From: Paenisporosarcina sp. OV554
Lineage (GTDB): Bacteria > Bacillota > Bacilli > Bacillales_A > Planococcaceae
Assembly: GCF_003058165.1 (NCBI RefSeq)
Contig: NZ_QBUC01000002.1
Span: 1 to 64,000 of the forward strand
Length of the DNA stretch: 64,000 nucleotides
Direction of reading: 5' to 3'
Shown here one piece after another: positions 51,618-60,563 of the stretch. Each line of letters opens with the position of its first letter. Position 1 is the stretch's first letter. The notes beneath the pieces are model-generated. The model saw only the letters and a list, made by a program, of their open reading frames with translations. It was not told the DNA's origin and made no database searches. Made by a program: the position numbers and the translations under genes.

Positions 51618-52592
51618 TTATTTTTTCTTTTTAGAAGTCAAACGGCTTAGTGCAAATGCACCTGCAAAGACCCCAATTGCAGTGTTAGTACGTTTATTGA
51701 AGATTTGTTTTACAACAAGGTTCAAGTTTTGTGGGCGTTCAGCTAATCTTCTCATAAAGTATCCGTACCAGTCGTCGCCAAACGGTACGTATGTGCAGAA
51801 ATTATAGCCTTGTTTTGCTAAATCAACTTGCATATCTTTACGGAAACCATAAAGCATTTGGAACTCGAATTTATCGTTTGAAATTTGGTTTTCTTCTACA
51901 AATTTCTTCACGTGGTTGATTACATGATGATCGTGTGTTGCGATTGAAGAGAATTTACCATTTAGTAAATGATACTCAATTAGTTTGATGTAGTTTGCAT
52001 CAATTTCTTCTTTCGTTTGGTACGCATTTTCAACTGCTTCTTTGTAAGCGCCTTTTACGATGCGTAATCGCATATCTTTGTATTTCTCAATGTCGTCCTG
52101 TGCACGGTAGAAGTAAGCTTGAATCACAGTACCTACATTGCTGTAGTTCTCAGTAAGTTTATCCATTAAATCAAATGAAGGTTGTAAATGACCATAATCC
52201 TCCATATCAAGATTGATGTGCATATCGTATTTACTTGCAGCAGCTACGATTTCAAGTAAGTTTTCATAACAGAAATCATAATCGATATCGAGACCAAGTT
52301 GTGTAGGTTTCAATGAAATATGAGCATCTACACCATTTGCATGAATAGCTTCAATTACTTCAAGAATGCTTCCTTTAGCCTTTAACGCTTCAGATCTTTC
52401 AAAAACGAATTCGCCTAAGTTATCAACGGTAGCACTAATGCCTTTTGCATTCAATTCACGAATGCTTTTAATTGTATCTTCGACATTTGTTCCAGCTACT
52501 ACTGTTTGTGCACCTAACTTCAAACCGTATTTTTTTGCTGCACTCGTCAACAATTGATTTTTTGATAAAGCCATAAATACATCTTTTAACAT
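51618..52592 (-). CDS. Proline dehydrogenase
   Basis: A 324-residue monofunctional FAD-dependent proline dehydrogenase (PRODH) of the Gram-positive type, oxidising proline to pyrroline-5-carboxylate. Barrel motifs are ISLKPTQLGLDIDYDFC, INLDMEDYGHLQPSFDLM, RLRIVKGAYKEAVENAY, IATHDHHVINH, FEFQMLYGFRKDMQ and YVPFGDDWYGYFMRRLAERP. The pyrroline-5-carboxylate dehydrogenase gene is not nearby. ATG at 52592 follows CAGGAGGAAA. A C-terminal hydrophobic/basic tail (ALSRLTSKKKK) may touch the membrane. Confidence 0.93.
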   Translation of the reverse strand: MLKDVFMALSKNQLLTSAAKKYGLKLGAQTVVAGTNVEDTIKSIRELNAKGISATVDNLGEFVFERSEALKAKGSILEVIEAIHANGVDAHISLKPTQLGLDIDYDFCYENLLEIVAAASKYDMHINLDMEDYGHLQPSFDLMDKLTENYSNVGTVIQAYFYRAQDDIEKYKDMRLRIVKGAYKEAVENAYQTKEEIDANYIKLIEYHLLNGKFSSIATHDHHVINHVKKFVEENQISNDKFEFQMLYGFRKDMQVDLAKQGYNFCTYVPFGDDWYGYFMRRLAERPQNLNLVVKQIFNKRTNTAIGVFAGAFALSRLTSKKKK

Positions 52593-52964
52593 GATTTTTC
52601 CTCCTGAAAGTGGTTCATTCTATGTTATCTTATATCCTGCTTAAATAATAAGAATCACTAAATAGTATCATGTGAATCATGATTACATTTTATTATAATT
52701 CTTTTTGACGAACATGCCTACTAATTGAGGCGATAATGTACGGAAATTGTTTCATTAAAGTGTTATTCTTCCCAATAATGGTCTAGATATAAGCTGAAAT
52801 CTGAAAGTACTGAATTTTCATATGCAATTAAGGAATATTTTTCTTGTTTTAACTAAAATAATTGTATAATTATGAATATTTTTATGCTCTGCAATTAAAG
52901 GGACTACCATACTGAATATTGAATAATACACGAATAGAAAGTTCACATTAGAAGGAGGAGTTAG
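52593..52964. other. Intergenic region between putA-type and aldo/keto reductase genes
   Basis: No gene was seen in 372 bp. TATAAT at 52865-52870 with TTGTTT 15 bp upstream may be the aldo/keto reductase promoter. The short string CAATTAA occurs twice (around 52825 and 52892). Confidence 0.35.
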
Positions 52965-53924
52965 ATGATTTATTCGAATTTAGGATATAGTGGTTTACGT
53001 GTTTCAAATTTGAGTCTTGGAACAATGGCATTCGGGAGATGGATTGATGAAAAAGCCTCTGTTCAGATTTTGGATACCGCACTGGATGCAGGGATTAACT
53101 TAATAGATACAGCTAATTTTTATGGCAAGGGTCAAGATGAACAATTTTTATATGGCACTGGAGAATCTGAAGAAATTATTGGCAGAGCTTTAAAAGGAAG
53201 ACGCGATAAAGTCGTTTTAGCAACAAAAGTTGGGTTGCCAATGGGGAAAGATCCGAATGATGCTGGATTGTCAAAATTTCATATCTTGCGAGAGCTCGAG
53301 TATTCATTGCAAAGGCTTCAAACGGATTACATAGATTTATATCAAGTTCACCGATTTGATGACCAAACACCACTTGACGAAACGTTGTCTACTTTAACAG
53401 CCTTGGTTAACCAAGGAAAGGTACGTTATATCGGGTGTTCCAATTATGCCGCTTGGCAAATAGCTAAAGCAAATGGAATAAGCAATTTGCATGGCCTTGA
53501 GCACTTTGTTTCATCTCAATCTCAATATAATTTGTTATCACGAGAATTGGAAAACGAAGTGGTACCGTACTGCTTATCTGAAAATGTGGGATTGCTTGTG
53601 TATAGTCCAATGGCTCGCGGAATGTTATCTGGAAAATATACATCTCGCGACGACGTGCCTGAGGGAAGTCGAGCTGCTAGAGGTGAAAGGCTCATTCAGA
53701 ACTATTTCAAGGATGAAAATTTTTCAAAGGTGGAAGCATATAAACAAGCTGCAGAAGAACATGATGTGAATTTATCACAATTTTCTTTAGCTTGGATTTT
53801 AAATCAACCAGCTGTAACATCTGCAATTGTTGGAGCTAGCAAATCTTATCACGTAACTGATGCCGCTAAAATAAGTGACTGGCAATGGACAGATGAATTG
53901 AAGCAACGAGTAAATTTGTTATAA
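52965..53924 (+). CDS. Aldo/keto reductase
   Basis: A 319-residue NADPH-dependent oxidoreductase. The catalytic tetrad is visible: Asp in LIDTANFYGKG (with Tyr), Lys in VVLATKVG and His in LYQVHRFD. NADP-binding marks are SQSQYNLLSRE and SAIVGASKSYH. It is closest to the potassium channel beta-subunit-like (AKR6/YhdN-type) branch. ATG at 52965 follows AAGGAGGAG. Substrate unknown; reactive aldehydes are likely. Confidence 0.92.
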   Translation: MIYSNLGYSGLRVSNLSLGTMAFGRWIDEKASVQILDTALDAGINLIDTANFYGKGQDEQFLYGTGESEEIIGRALKGRRDKVVLATKVGLPMGKDPNDAGLSKFHILRELEYSLQRLQTDYIDLYQVHRFDDQTPLDETLSTLTALVNQGKVRYIGCSNYAAWQIAKANGISNLHGLEHFVSSQSQYNLLSRELENEVVPYCLSENVGLLVYSPMARGMLSGKYTSRDDVPEGSRAARGERLIQNYFKDENFSKVEAYKQAAEEHDVNLSQFSLAWILNQPAVTSAIVGASKSYHVTDAAKISDWQWTDELKQRVNLL

Positions 53925-54017
53925 AAGGACTCTTTTCGTAAGCAGATATCTTGAAGATCCGGTTTGAGGTCTATACCATCAAGAGTAGATACTTTGATTT
54001 ACGAAAGGAATAATACT

Positions 54018-55025
54018 ATGACAAAAGAATATAACTCCATTCCTGTTTCCGTACTGGATTTAGTCGCAGTACGCGAAGGTGATACTCATAAAGAAGCGAT
54101 TGGCGATATGGTCAATTTAGCTCAACATACAGAAAAATTAGGTTATCTTCGTTACTGGTTAACTGAGCATCATAATATGCCAACAGTTATTAGTTCTGCC
54201 ACATCTATTTTAATTGGACATGTGTTGGAAAATACACAATCGATTAGAGTAGGTTCAGGAGGAATTATGTTGCCGAATCACGCACCTCTTGTAGTAGCCG
54301 AACAGTTTGGTACATTAGAAGCGATGTATCCGAAGCGAGTTGATTTAGGTTTAGGGCGTGCACCGGGGACGGATATGAGAACTGCGCATGCTTTACGTCG
54401 AACAACGCAAGAAACAGCTTTTGCTTTTCCACAAGATGTTGTAGAGTTACAAAATTATTTTAAAGCACTTGATCAACAAGGAGCGGTTCGTGCTTTTCCA
54501 GGTGTAGATGCTCAAGTACCAATCTACATTTTAGGGTCAAGTACTTCTAGTGCTTCGTTAGCCGCGCGATTAGGCTTGCCTTATGTTTTTGCTGCTCACT
54601 TTGCACCTACTCAATTAGAAGAAGCATTACAAATCTACCACAATCAATTTACACCATCTGAGTATTTAGCTGAGCCGTATGTAATGGTTTGTGTAAATGT
54701 TGTTGCGGCGGATACGAATGAAGAAGCTGAAAAACTTTCTACTACAACTAATCGATTTTATTTAAATGTGGTAAGACGATCAGAGAATTTCTTGCAACCT
54801 CCAGTAGATTCGATGGATGGCTTATGGAGTCCCTTTGAAGAAAGCGCTGTTCGCGGAATGTCTGTCTATTCATTTAAAGGTAATAAACAAGCAATTCAAG
54901 GACAAGCGAAAAAGTTCTTCGATAAATTCCAATTGGATGAATTAATCGCGGTGACGTATATTTACGATCAAACGGCTAGAAAACGCTCGTATGAAATACT
55001 GAAAGAAGCAATAGCTGAGCTGTAA
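54018..55025 (+). CDS. Luciferase-like (LLM) flavin monooxygenase
   Basis: A 335-residue FMN-dependent monooxygenase-like protein: [60 protein letters not shown] and [12 protein letters not shown] are typical of the MsnO8/YhbW subgroup. ATG at 54018 follows GAAAGGAA; sequence upstream in the same frame has no ribosome site. It is 93 bp after the aldo/keto reductase. Substrate unknown. Confidence 0.92.
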   Translation: MTKEYNSIPVSVLDLVAVREGDTHKEAIGDMVNLAQHTEKLGYLRYWLTEHHNMPTVISSATSILIGHVLENTQSIRVGSGGIMLPNHAPLVVAEQFGTLEAMYPKRVDLGLGRAPGTDMRTAHALRRTTQETAFAFPQDVVELQNYFKALDQQGAVRAFPGVDAQVPIYILGSSTSSASLAARLGLPYVFAAHFAPTQLEEALQIYHNQFTPSEYLAEPYVMVCVNVVAADTNEEAEKLSTTTNRFYLNVVRRSENFLQPPVDSMDGLWSPFEESAVRGMSVYSFKGNKQAIQGQAKKFFDKFQLDELIAVTYIYDQTARKRSYEILKEAIAEL

Positions 55026-55036
55026 TAGATAAAATG

Positions 55037-55069
55037 AACAGGCCGAGATATATTCTCTGCCTGTTTTTT
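55037..55069 (+). terminator. Terminator of the LLM gene
   Basis: AACAGGC pairs with GCCTGTT, followed by TTTT. Confidence 0.8.
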
Positions 55070-55125
55070 GCTGTTATTGTATTTGTTTATTAGAGCTACC
55101 TTTGAACTTTGAGAATGGTTTTCGT

Positions 55126-55208
55126 CCACTTACTATAGGTTTTCATCCATTCAATTTGAGTTTCTATCCACTCGTGTAACGTTTCCGACCATTCGCTTGG
55201 AGATGGAC
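55126..55208. repeat. Intergenic 21-bp periodic array, family B, copy 2
   Basis: Units based on TCCAYTN with T-rich remainder; the conserved C lies at 55127, 55148, 55169 and 55190, exactly 21 bp apart. The closing unit CCATTCGCTTGGAGATGGAC differs by only two bases from the end of the array at 20571. A related GGAGAAAGACACC follows near 55220. Confidence 0.75.
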
Positions 55209-55464
55209 ACCAATCCTCCGGAGAAAGACACCGCTTCCTATATCCAGAGTCGCCTGTTTTTTAATCTATCAATGTACATATAATCATCCAATATTTTTCA
55301 TGTAGAATAAATATTTTTTAAAAAACCATGTTTAATGGAGTAAATCTCTGGATAAATAGTTAATACTTATATCTGGAAAGAACTTTTTCAGATGAGTGAA
55401 TTAACTAAAAAATGAAATCAAATAAATGTATTAACTTAACTATAAAGCTTTGGAGGTCAAACAC

Positions 55465-55653
55465 ATGATGAGAATAAAGTTGGTCTATAAACAACATTTA
55501 TTGCTAAAACAAATTAATTTGAAAAAGAAGGACATGTATAAAAAAGCAAAACAATTAGGTTATACACACGCTAAAGTCGTGGCGTCGAGCCAAGAACTTG
55601 ATAAGTTATTGAATCATTATCAAGGCATATTTCCGTACGATGAAGTAGGGTAA
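55465..55653 (+). CDS. Spo0E-like aspartyl-phosphate phosphatase
   Basis: A 62-residue two-helix protein. The Spo0E signature is visible in VVASSQELDKLLNHYQ (about residues 39-54), where SQELD is the conserved core; the first helix is LLLKQINLKKKDMYKKAKQL. Family members dephosphorylate Spo0A-P and delay sporulation. ATG at 55465 follows TTTGGAGGT. The usual early IExxR is replaced by a Lys-rich helix, so its target may differ. Confidence 0.78.
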   Translation: MMRIKLVYKQHLLLKQINLKKKDMYKKAKQLGYTHAKVVASSQELDKLLNHYQGIFPYDEVG

Positions 55654-55738
55654 TTTAAGACAACTATGTTGTTTGTGGATAACTAACTTGTTCTACACGT
55701 CTAGACTACCTTATTTGTCTTCATTTTCACCAATAATT

Positions 55739-55775
55739 AACCCAGTGTAACGATTCGTAACACTGGGTTTTTGTT
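55739..55775 (+). terminator. Terminator of the Spo0E-like gene
   Basis: AACCCAGTGT pairs with ACACTGGGTT, then a T run. Its stem core CCCAGTG is the same as in the orphan hairpin at 39958. Confidence 0.8.
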
Positions 55776-55889
55776 GTGCTATTTTTTCATTGGATTTATA
55801 GCTTTTCAATTGACGCACCCTTCATTTTGAATCAGCAAGCTTTTATTGTGTAAAATAGAGGTAGAAATCTATTTGAAAAAGGTGCTTAT

Positions 55890-57008
55890 ATGAAAGAAAT
55901 AATAGTAATTGGTGCTGGGATTCTAGGAGCTTCGACAGCCTATCATTTAGCGAAAGCTGGTGCACAAGTAACTGTTGTGGATCGACAAGATCCAGGACAG
56001 GCTACAGATGCTGCTGCAGGCATTATTTGCCCGTGGCTCTCGCAAAGACGCAATAAAGCATGGTATTCTCTTGCGAAAAGTGGGGCTGCTTATTATGAAA
56101 CTCTGATTCGACTTCTTGAAGAGGATGGAGAGACGAATACGGGGTATAAGCGAGTAGGGGCCATTAGTCTCCATACAGATCATGAGAAACTTTTGAAGAT
56201 GGAAGAGCGCGCAGTGTTAAGGAGTCAAGATGCTCCGGAAATCGGTACAGTAAGACAAGTCACACCGTCTGAAACAGTTTCATTATTTCCTCCGCTTTCT
56301 GAAGAATTCGCTTCAGTTTTTGTAAGTGGAGCTGCGCGAGTAAATGGGAGGGACCTTCGACAAGCATTGGTCAATGCCGCGAAAAAGCATGGGGCTACTT
56401 TCATTTACGGATCCGCTGAAATTGAACATGACGATTCGAAAGTTACAGGAATCCGAGTCAATCAAGAGAGTTACGATGCGGACTGTGTGATTGTCACGGC
56501 AGGAGCATGGGCAGATGTACTTTTATCACCACTTGGTATTGATTTGCAATTGACTGCTCAGAAAGCACAAATTGTGCACCTTCATTTACAAGATGTACAA
56601 ACGGAAAATTGGCCGGTAGTGATGCCGCCGAATGATCAGTACATACTTGCTTTTGATAACGGTCAAGTTGTAATTGGAGCTACTCATGAAGATGACAAAA
56701 AGTTTGATTTACGAGTCACTGCAGGAGGTGTACATGAAGTGTTTAGCAAGGCATTGTTAATTGCTCCTGGTTTAAGGGACAGTACGTTTGTTGAAACACG
56801 TGTAGGTTTCCGACCATTTACTCCGAACTTTCTTCCTATCATCGGAGAAGTACCTGGCTACGAAGGACTCCTTCTAGCAAACGGACTTGGTGCTTCTGGT
56901 TTAACAGTAGGACCTTTTTTAGGAACCCAACTGGCGAAGCTGGCACTTAATGAAAATCTTGATATCGATTTGGATTTATACGAAGTGTCAGGTGCCATTG
57001 GTAAATAA
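55890..57008 (+). CDS. FAD-dependent amino acid oxidase/dehydrogenase (DadA-like)
   Basis: A 372-residue DAO-family flavoprotein. The FAD-binding Rossmann motif is IIVIGAGILGASTAYHLAKA (residues 4-23), then VVDRQDPGQATDAAAGIICP. The C-terminal part has VGFRPFTPNFLPIIGEVPGY and LLLANGLGASGLTVGP, typical of D-amino acid dehydrogenase/glycine oxidase relatives. ATG at 55890 follows AAAAAGGTGC. Single gene ended by a strong terminator. Substrate unknown. Confidence 0.9.
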   Translation: MKEIIVIGAGILGASTAYHLAKAGAQVTVVDRQDPGQATDAAAGIICPWLSQRRNKAWYSLAKSGAAYYETLIRLLEEDGETNTGYKRVGAISLHTDHEKLLKMEERAVLRSQDAPEIGTVRQVTPSETVSLFPPLSEEFASVFVSGAARVNGRDLRQALVNAAKKHGATFIYGSAEIEHDDSKVTGIRVNQESYDADCVIVTAGAWADVLLSPLGIDLQLTAQKAQIVHLHLQDVQTENWPVVMPPNDQYILAFDNGQVVIGATHEDDKKFDLRVTAGGVHEVFSKALLIAPGLRDSTFVETRVGFRPFTPNFLPIIGEVPGYEGLLLANGLGASGLTVGPFLGTQLAKLALNENLDIDLDLYEVSGAIGK

Positions 57009-57017
57009 ATATATAGG

Positions 57018-57054
57018 AAAACCCCCGTAGTGATTTTTCACTCCGGGGGTTTTG
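57018..57054. terminator. Bidirectional terminator
   Basis: AAAACCCCCG pairs with CGGGGGTTTT, inner AGTG/CACT. It ends both the DadA-like gene and the HxlR gene. Confidence 0.9.
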
Positions 57055-57062
57055 GTTATTTT

Positions 57063-57389
57063 TTAAATCTTTTCTACTTCCTCAGCTATCTCCATATGAT
57101 GTTCTCCCCAAGCGCACATGGCATCCAAAATAGGACGCAGTGACCAACCATAGTCAGTTAAAGAATAAATAACTTTTGGTGGTACTTGATCAAATACCAT
57201 TCGGTTAACAACACCATCTTCCTCTAACTCTCGTAGCTGCTGAGTAAGCATCTTTTGTGTAATGGCCGGCATGAGCTTTTTTAATTCACTTGTGCGTCGT
57301 TCCTCTTTAATCAAATGACACATAATGACTACTTTCCATTTTCCACCAATCACATCAAGAGTTGCTTCGACGGGAATATTGTATGCCAT
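57063..57389 (-). CDS. HxlR-family transcriptional regulator
   Basis: A 108-residue winged-helix regulator: ATLDVIGGKWKVVIMCHLIK, RRTSELKKLMPAITQKMLTQ, QLRELEEDGVVNR and KVIYSLTDYGWSLRPILDAM. HxlR proteins respond to electrophiles, redox state or metabolites; this one has a Cys in AMCAWGEHH but not the N-terminal Cys of YodB/HypR. It is divergent from an MFS exporter, with two direct repeats between them, so control of the exporter is likely. Confidence 0.92.
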   Translation of the reverse strand: MAYNIPVEATLDVIGGKWKVVIMCHLIKEERRTSELKKLMPAITQKMLTQQLRELEEDGVVNRMVFDQVPPKVIYSLTDYGWSLRPILDAMCAWGEHHMEIAEEVEKI

Positions 57390-57507
57390 ATTGTTTCCTC
57401 CTCTATATCAATGAGTTCTAAAGTTTCTATTTGAATACATCTAAAAAACTAATTAAATGTATGTTACCATATACCACTTTACATCCGCCTCTCTTAAATA
57501 GATATAG

Positions 57508-57544
57508 GTACTAAAAAGTGCCTACAGTACTTTAAAGTGCGTAC
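57508..57544. promoter_or_regulatory. Direct-repeat operator between HxlR and MFS genes
   Basis: Two 18-bp copies of GTACTNNNAAGTGCSTAC lie at 57508-57525 and 57527-57544, 19 bp start to start. Each half also has GTAC at one end and GTAC or CTAC at the other. Binding by the HxlR protein is inferred from position. Confidence 0.6.
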
Positions 57545-57652
57545 TATTCTTTATTTGACCTTGAGCGCATAATAAGGTTTGCAAGGAAGACGGTAAGTAA
57601 AATGCCGATTTTCCTGAACACTATTTATAGAAAAAATGAGGGGGAACAATAA

Positions 57653-58855
57653 ATGAATCATTCACATACAGCTGATGACAAAGCGAGAAAAGGAAGACTA
57701 GCTTTATGGGCGCTTGCAATCAGTGCCTTTGGGATCGGAACTACGGAATTTGTTCCTGTAGGATTATTAGCTACAATTGCAAAGGACTTTGATATAGGAA
57801 TAACATTAGCCGGCTTGTTAATTTCTGGCTATGCGATAGGTGTTGCTGTTGGAGCACCCATCTTAACAGCACTCACCAATCGGGTGAGTAGAAAAACTCT
57901 GTTGATGGTTTTAATGGTCGTATTTATTGTGGGAAATATAGTGGCAGCGATGTCGACTTCATTTGAGTTGTTAATGGTCGCTCGGTTTATTACCGCATTC
58001 TCACATGGTGTTTTCTTCTCTATTGGCGCAACAATTGCCGTGCAATTAGTGCCTGCTCATAAAAAAGCGAGTGCAATTGCGTTAATGTTTACAGGGTTAA
58101 CGGTTGCTACCGTCACGGGTGTACCACTTGGGACGTTTATTGGGCAAGCATTTGGGTGGCGTGCAACGTTTTGGGGTGTTGCGGCACTAGGAGTTATTGC
58201 AATAGTAGCAATCGCGTTGTTAATTCCTAAAAACTTAAAACAATCTCCACCTGCAAAATTTAGTGATATGTTCCGACTTGTTACAAATAGTCGTCTTTTA
58301 CTAGGGTTTGCAATAACAGCTTTCGGTTACGGCGGAACTTTTGTTGCGTTTACGTATTTAACACCGATTCTTGAAGATGTCACCAAGATTGATTCGAAAT
58401 TAGTGAGTATCGTCCTTCTTGTTTATGGAATTGCTGTTGCAATAGGGAATGCAGTTGGTGGTCGTCTCGCAAATCACAATCCAGCACGCGCTTTGTTTTG
58501 GATGTTCATCATGCACGCCATCATTATGATTGTGATGACATTTATGATTCCATTCAAAGTAGCAGGGTTAATTGCAGTTATCTTGATGGGTCTAGTAGCA
58601 TTTATGAATGTTCCAGGGCTACAACTTAACGTCGTGCAACTTGCAGAAAAATATGTTCCTGCAGCTGTTGACGTGGCATCCGCATTAAACATTGCCGCGT
58701 TTAATGTTGGTATTGCCATGGGATCAATTATCGGCGGATTGGTTATTAATACAATTGGTATAGTTCATACACCATGGATTGGCGGAATCATGGTTATAGG
58801 AGCAGTCCTTCTGACAGGTCTGTCATTACGTCTCGAACGACATACAAATGCATAA
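57653..58855 (+). CDS. MFS transporter (DHA1 drug exporter-like)
   Basis: A 400-residue protein with 12 predicted membrane helices. Motif A-like sequence is TNRVSRKTLLMVLMV; GIGTTEFVPVGLLATIAKDF (about residues 23-42) and ARFITAFSHGVFFSIGATIA are typical of the AraJ/YdhL-type DHA1 branch, and motif C is MFTGLTVATVTGVPLGTFIG. It probably exports drugs or metabolites using proton flow. ATG at 57653 follows GAGGGGGAAC. It is divergent from HxlR. Confidence 0.92.
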   Translation: MNHSHTADDKARKGRLALWALAISAFGIGTTEFVPVGLLATIAKDFDIGITLAGLLISGYAIGVAVGAPILTALTNRVSRKTLLMVLMVVFIVGNIVAAMSTSFELLMVARFITAFSHGVFFSIGATIAVQLVPAHKKASAIALMFTGLTVATVTGVPLGTFIGQAFGWRATFWGVAALGVIAIVAIALLIPKNLKQSPPAKFSDMFRLVTNSRLLLGFAITAFGYGGTFVAFTYLTPILEDVTKIDSKLVSIVLLVYGIAVAIGNAVGGRLANHNPARALFWMFIMHAIIMIVMTFMIPFKVAGLIAVILMGLVAFMNVPGLQLNVVQLAEKYVPAAVDVASALNIAAFNVGIAMGSIIGGLVINTIGIVHTPWIGGIMVIGAVLLTGLSLRLERHTNA

Positions 58856-58998
58856 TACTTTAAGTTATCAAATCACGAGAGCTTTCCAAAAAGATAGTAT
58901 GAATATTAAATGAAAATCTTTCCCTCTATTAGAATAAATTTGAGTGGTAAGGGAAAACTTAGTTATTCAATACTTAATCTTGAGAGGAGAATTTGTTA

Positions 58999-59175
58999 AT
59001 GAGTGAGAGAAAACCTCCACATCAGCAAATGGCTGAAGAGAACAATGGTTTGAGTGCTGCGCAAGAAGTTTTGTACAACGAAGAGTTTAACAAAGCAGAT
59101 AAAGCCAGTGGACTTGAAGGAGTAAAAGGTATCAGGAAGAAAGATAAGGAAAAAGGCGATAAAAAGCTGCATTAA
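58999..59175 (+). CDS. Small hydrophilic protein, 58 residues
   Basis: ATG at 58999 after GAGAGGAGA. The product is Lys/Glu/Gln/Asn-rich (SERKPPHQQMAEENNGLSAA, GLEGVKGIRKKDKEKGDKK) with no Cys or membrane segment. It resembles small spore or stress proteins in general composition but no family is recognised. A long terminator follows. Confidence 0.65.
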   Translation: MSERKPPHQQMAEENNGLSAAQEVLYNEEFNKADKASGLEGVKGIRKKDKEKGDKKLH

Positions 59176-59200
59176 AATGGATACGATAAGTGGTTCTCTG

Positions 59201-59246
59201 CAATATAAAATCCCAGTCATTGTAATATGACTGGGATTTTATATTG
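59201..59246 (+). terminator. Terminator with very long stem
   Basis: CAATATAAAATCCCAGTCA pairs with TGACTGGGATTTTATATTG, a perfect 19-bp stem around an 8-nt loop. Confidence 0.85.
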
Positions 59247-59321
59247 CATCCATTTCGTGACAGTAGCGAAGCGAAAACCAATCTAATTAGCCCCTAGACT
59301 CCGAGTTTTTGTGGGAGGGGT

Positions 59322-59410
59322 GAACGGGAATAAAAGAACCGTTAATGGGAAGAAATTAAATTGAATTGGAATAAATCAATTTGAACGGGAAGAAAACTAA
59401 ATCAGGATAA
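59322..59410. repeat. Intergenic 20-21-bp periodic array, family D
   Basis: Degenerate A-rich units based on GGGAAKAAA with GGGA-like cores at 59326, 59347, 59367 and 59387 (steps 21, 20, 20) and a weaker one at 59404. It lies between two convergent small genes. It resembles the other arrays in period but not in sequence. Confidence 0.6.
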
Positions 59411-59420
59411 ATACAAAAAT

Positions 59421-59460
59421 AGGCATACCCCAAGTTAGTACTTTAACTTGGGGTATGCCT
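59421..59460. terminator. Terminator with long perfect stem
   Basis: AGGCATACCCCAAGTTA pairs with TAACTTGGGGTATGCCT around a 6-nt loop. The minus strand has ATTTTTGT after it, so it ends the small membrane protein gene. Confidence 0.85.
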
Positions 59461-59478
59461 CTATTGGTTATTACTAGT

Positions 59479-59658
59479 TTATACAGTAGTTTTTTTCTTA
59501 TCAATTGTGTTGAGCACTTGATCAATCATACCTTTGCCCTCGTCGTTTTTCGTGAATTCATTTACTTGTCCTTTGAGTTTTTCGCGAGAGTCCTTGTTTC
59601 GCATAAGAAAAGCTGCGCCAAGTCCAAGTGCTGCCATTGCTAATGTATTTCGTTTCAT
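59479..59658 (-). CDS. Small membrane-anchored protein, 59 residues
   Basis: Minus-strand ATG at 59658 after GGAGGCG. A short hydrophobic segment (TLAMAALGLGAAFLM) follows a basic start, then a charged tail (RNKDSREKLKGQVNEFTKND). The layout is like YtxH-type small stress proteins, but the match is not firm. An upstream extension in the frame lacks a ribosome site. Confidence 0.65.
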   Translation of the reverse strand: MKRNTLAMAALGLGAAFLMRNKDSREKLKGQVNEFTKNDEGKGMIDQVLNTIDKKKTTV

Positions 59659-59864
59659 AATAAAACGCCTCCTGTTTGTGTTGTATTTGTTTAATTCCCT
59701 TAACATGGCAATTTAAACATGATTTTCACATGAATAGTAATTATGTTCTAGTCATTAAGGGAATTTTTTGATTAATTATGCATGTTTATTTATAAAAGGT
59801 TGTATCTATACAACATCTTCATTATAATTATCGTATATTTCAGAAAATGTTTGGAAGTGAAATC

Positions 59865-60563
59865 ATGGAAATAACGTATTCACCACTTGGTGATGAAGCG
59901 ATTGTGATTGAGGTTGGAAATGAGATTTCAAAAGAAGCAACCAACCTTGTACGATCAATAACCAAACGAATAGAAGAGACTTTGATTGATTCGATAATTG
60001 AGGTGATTCCTGCATTTACGACAGTGACTGTTTTTTACGAGGTGACAGCGGAATTACAATACAAAGATATTAAAAAAATAATAGAAAAAACGTTAGTTGA
60101 AATGCAAGACTTCACTTCATTAGAACAACGCACGATCGAGATTCCAGTTTGCTATGGTGGGGAACACGGTCCAGACCTTGAGTTTGTGGCAAAACATAAT
60201 CAGTTAAGTGTTGAAGAAGTTGTAGCGATTCATTCTTCAGGAACATACGAAGTTAACATGATTGGTTTTGCACCTGGTTTCCCATTTATCGAGGGAATGT
60301 CTGAAAAGATTGCGGCTCCACGTCGAACGACGCCAAGGCTCCGTATACCTGAACGGACTGTTGGGATTGCAGGGATCCAGACGGGAGTTTATCCCATTGA
60401 AACACCAGGAGGCTGGCAATTGATCGGTCGAACGCCAATTGACCTATTCCTACCAATGGAAAAAATACCGAGTTTATTACAAGCGGGAGACCGGATTATC
60501 TTTAAGCCAATATCCGAGGAAGAGTATGCAGAATGGGAGGGGACTACCCATGCTGCAGATTAA
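59865..60563 (+). CDS. pxpB: 5-oxoprolinase subunit PxpB (KipI)
   Basis: A 232-residue member of the KipI/PxpB family, one part of the PxpABC enzyme that opens 5-oxoproline to glutamate using ATP. Marks are YSPLGDEAIVIEVG, SGTYEVNMIGFAPGFPFIEG, PRRTTPRLRIPERTVGIAGI and GGWQLIGRTPIDLF. In Bacillus the same protein was first named as an inhibitor of kinase KinA. ATG at 59865 follows TTGGAAGTG; an ATG at 59847 lacks a ribosome site. It overlaps pxpC by 14 bp. Confidence 0.94.
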   Translation: MEITYSPLGDEAIVIEVGNEISKEATNLVRSITKRIEETLIDSIIEVIPAFTTVTVFYEVTAELQYKDIKKIIEKTLVEMQDFTSLEQRTIEIPVCYGGEHGPDLEFVAKHNQLSVEEVVAIHSSGTYEVNMIGFAPGFPFIEGMSEKIAAPRRTTPRLRIPERTVGIAGIQTGVYPIETPGGWQLIGRTPIDLFLPMEKIPSLLQAGDRIIFKPISEEEYAEWEGTTHAAD

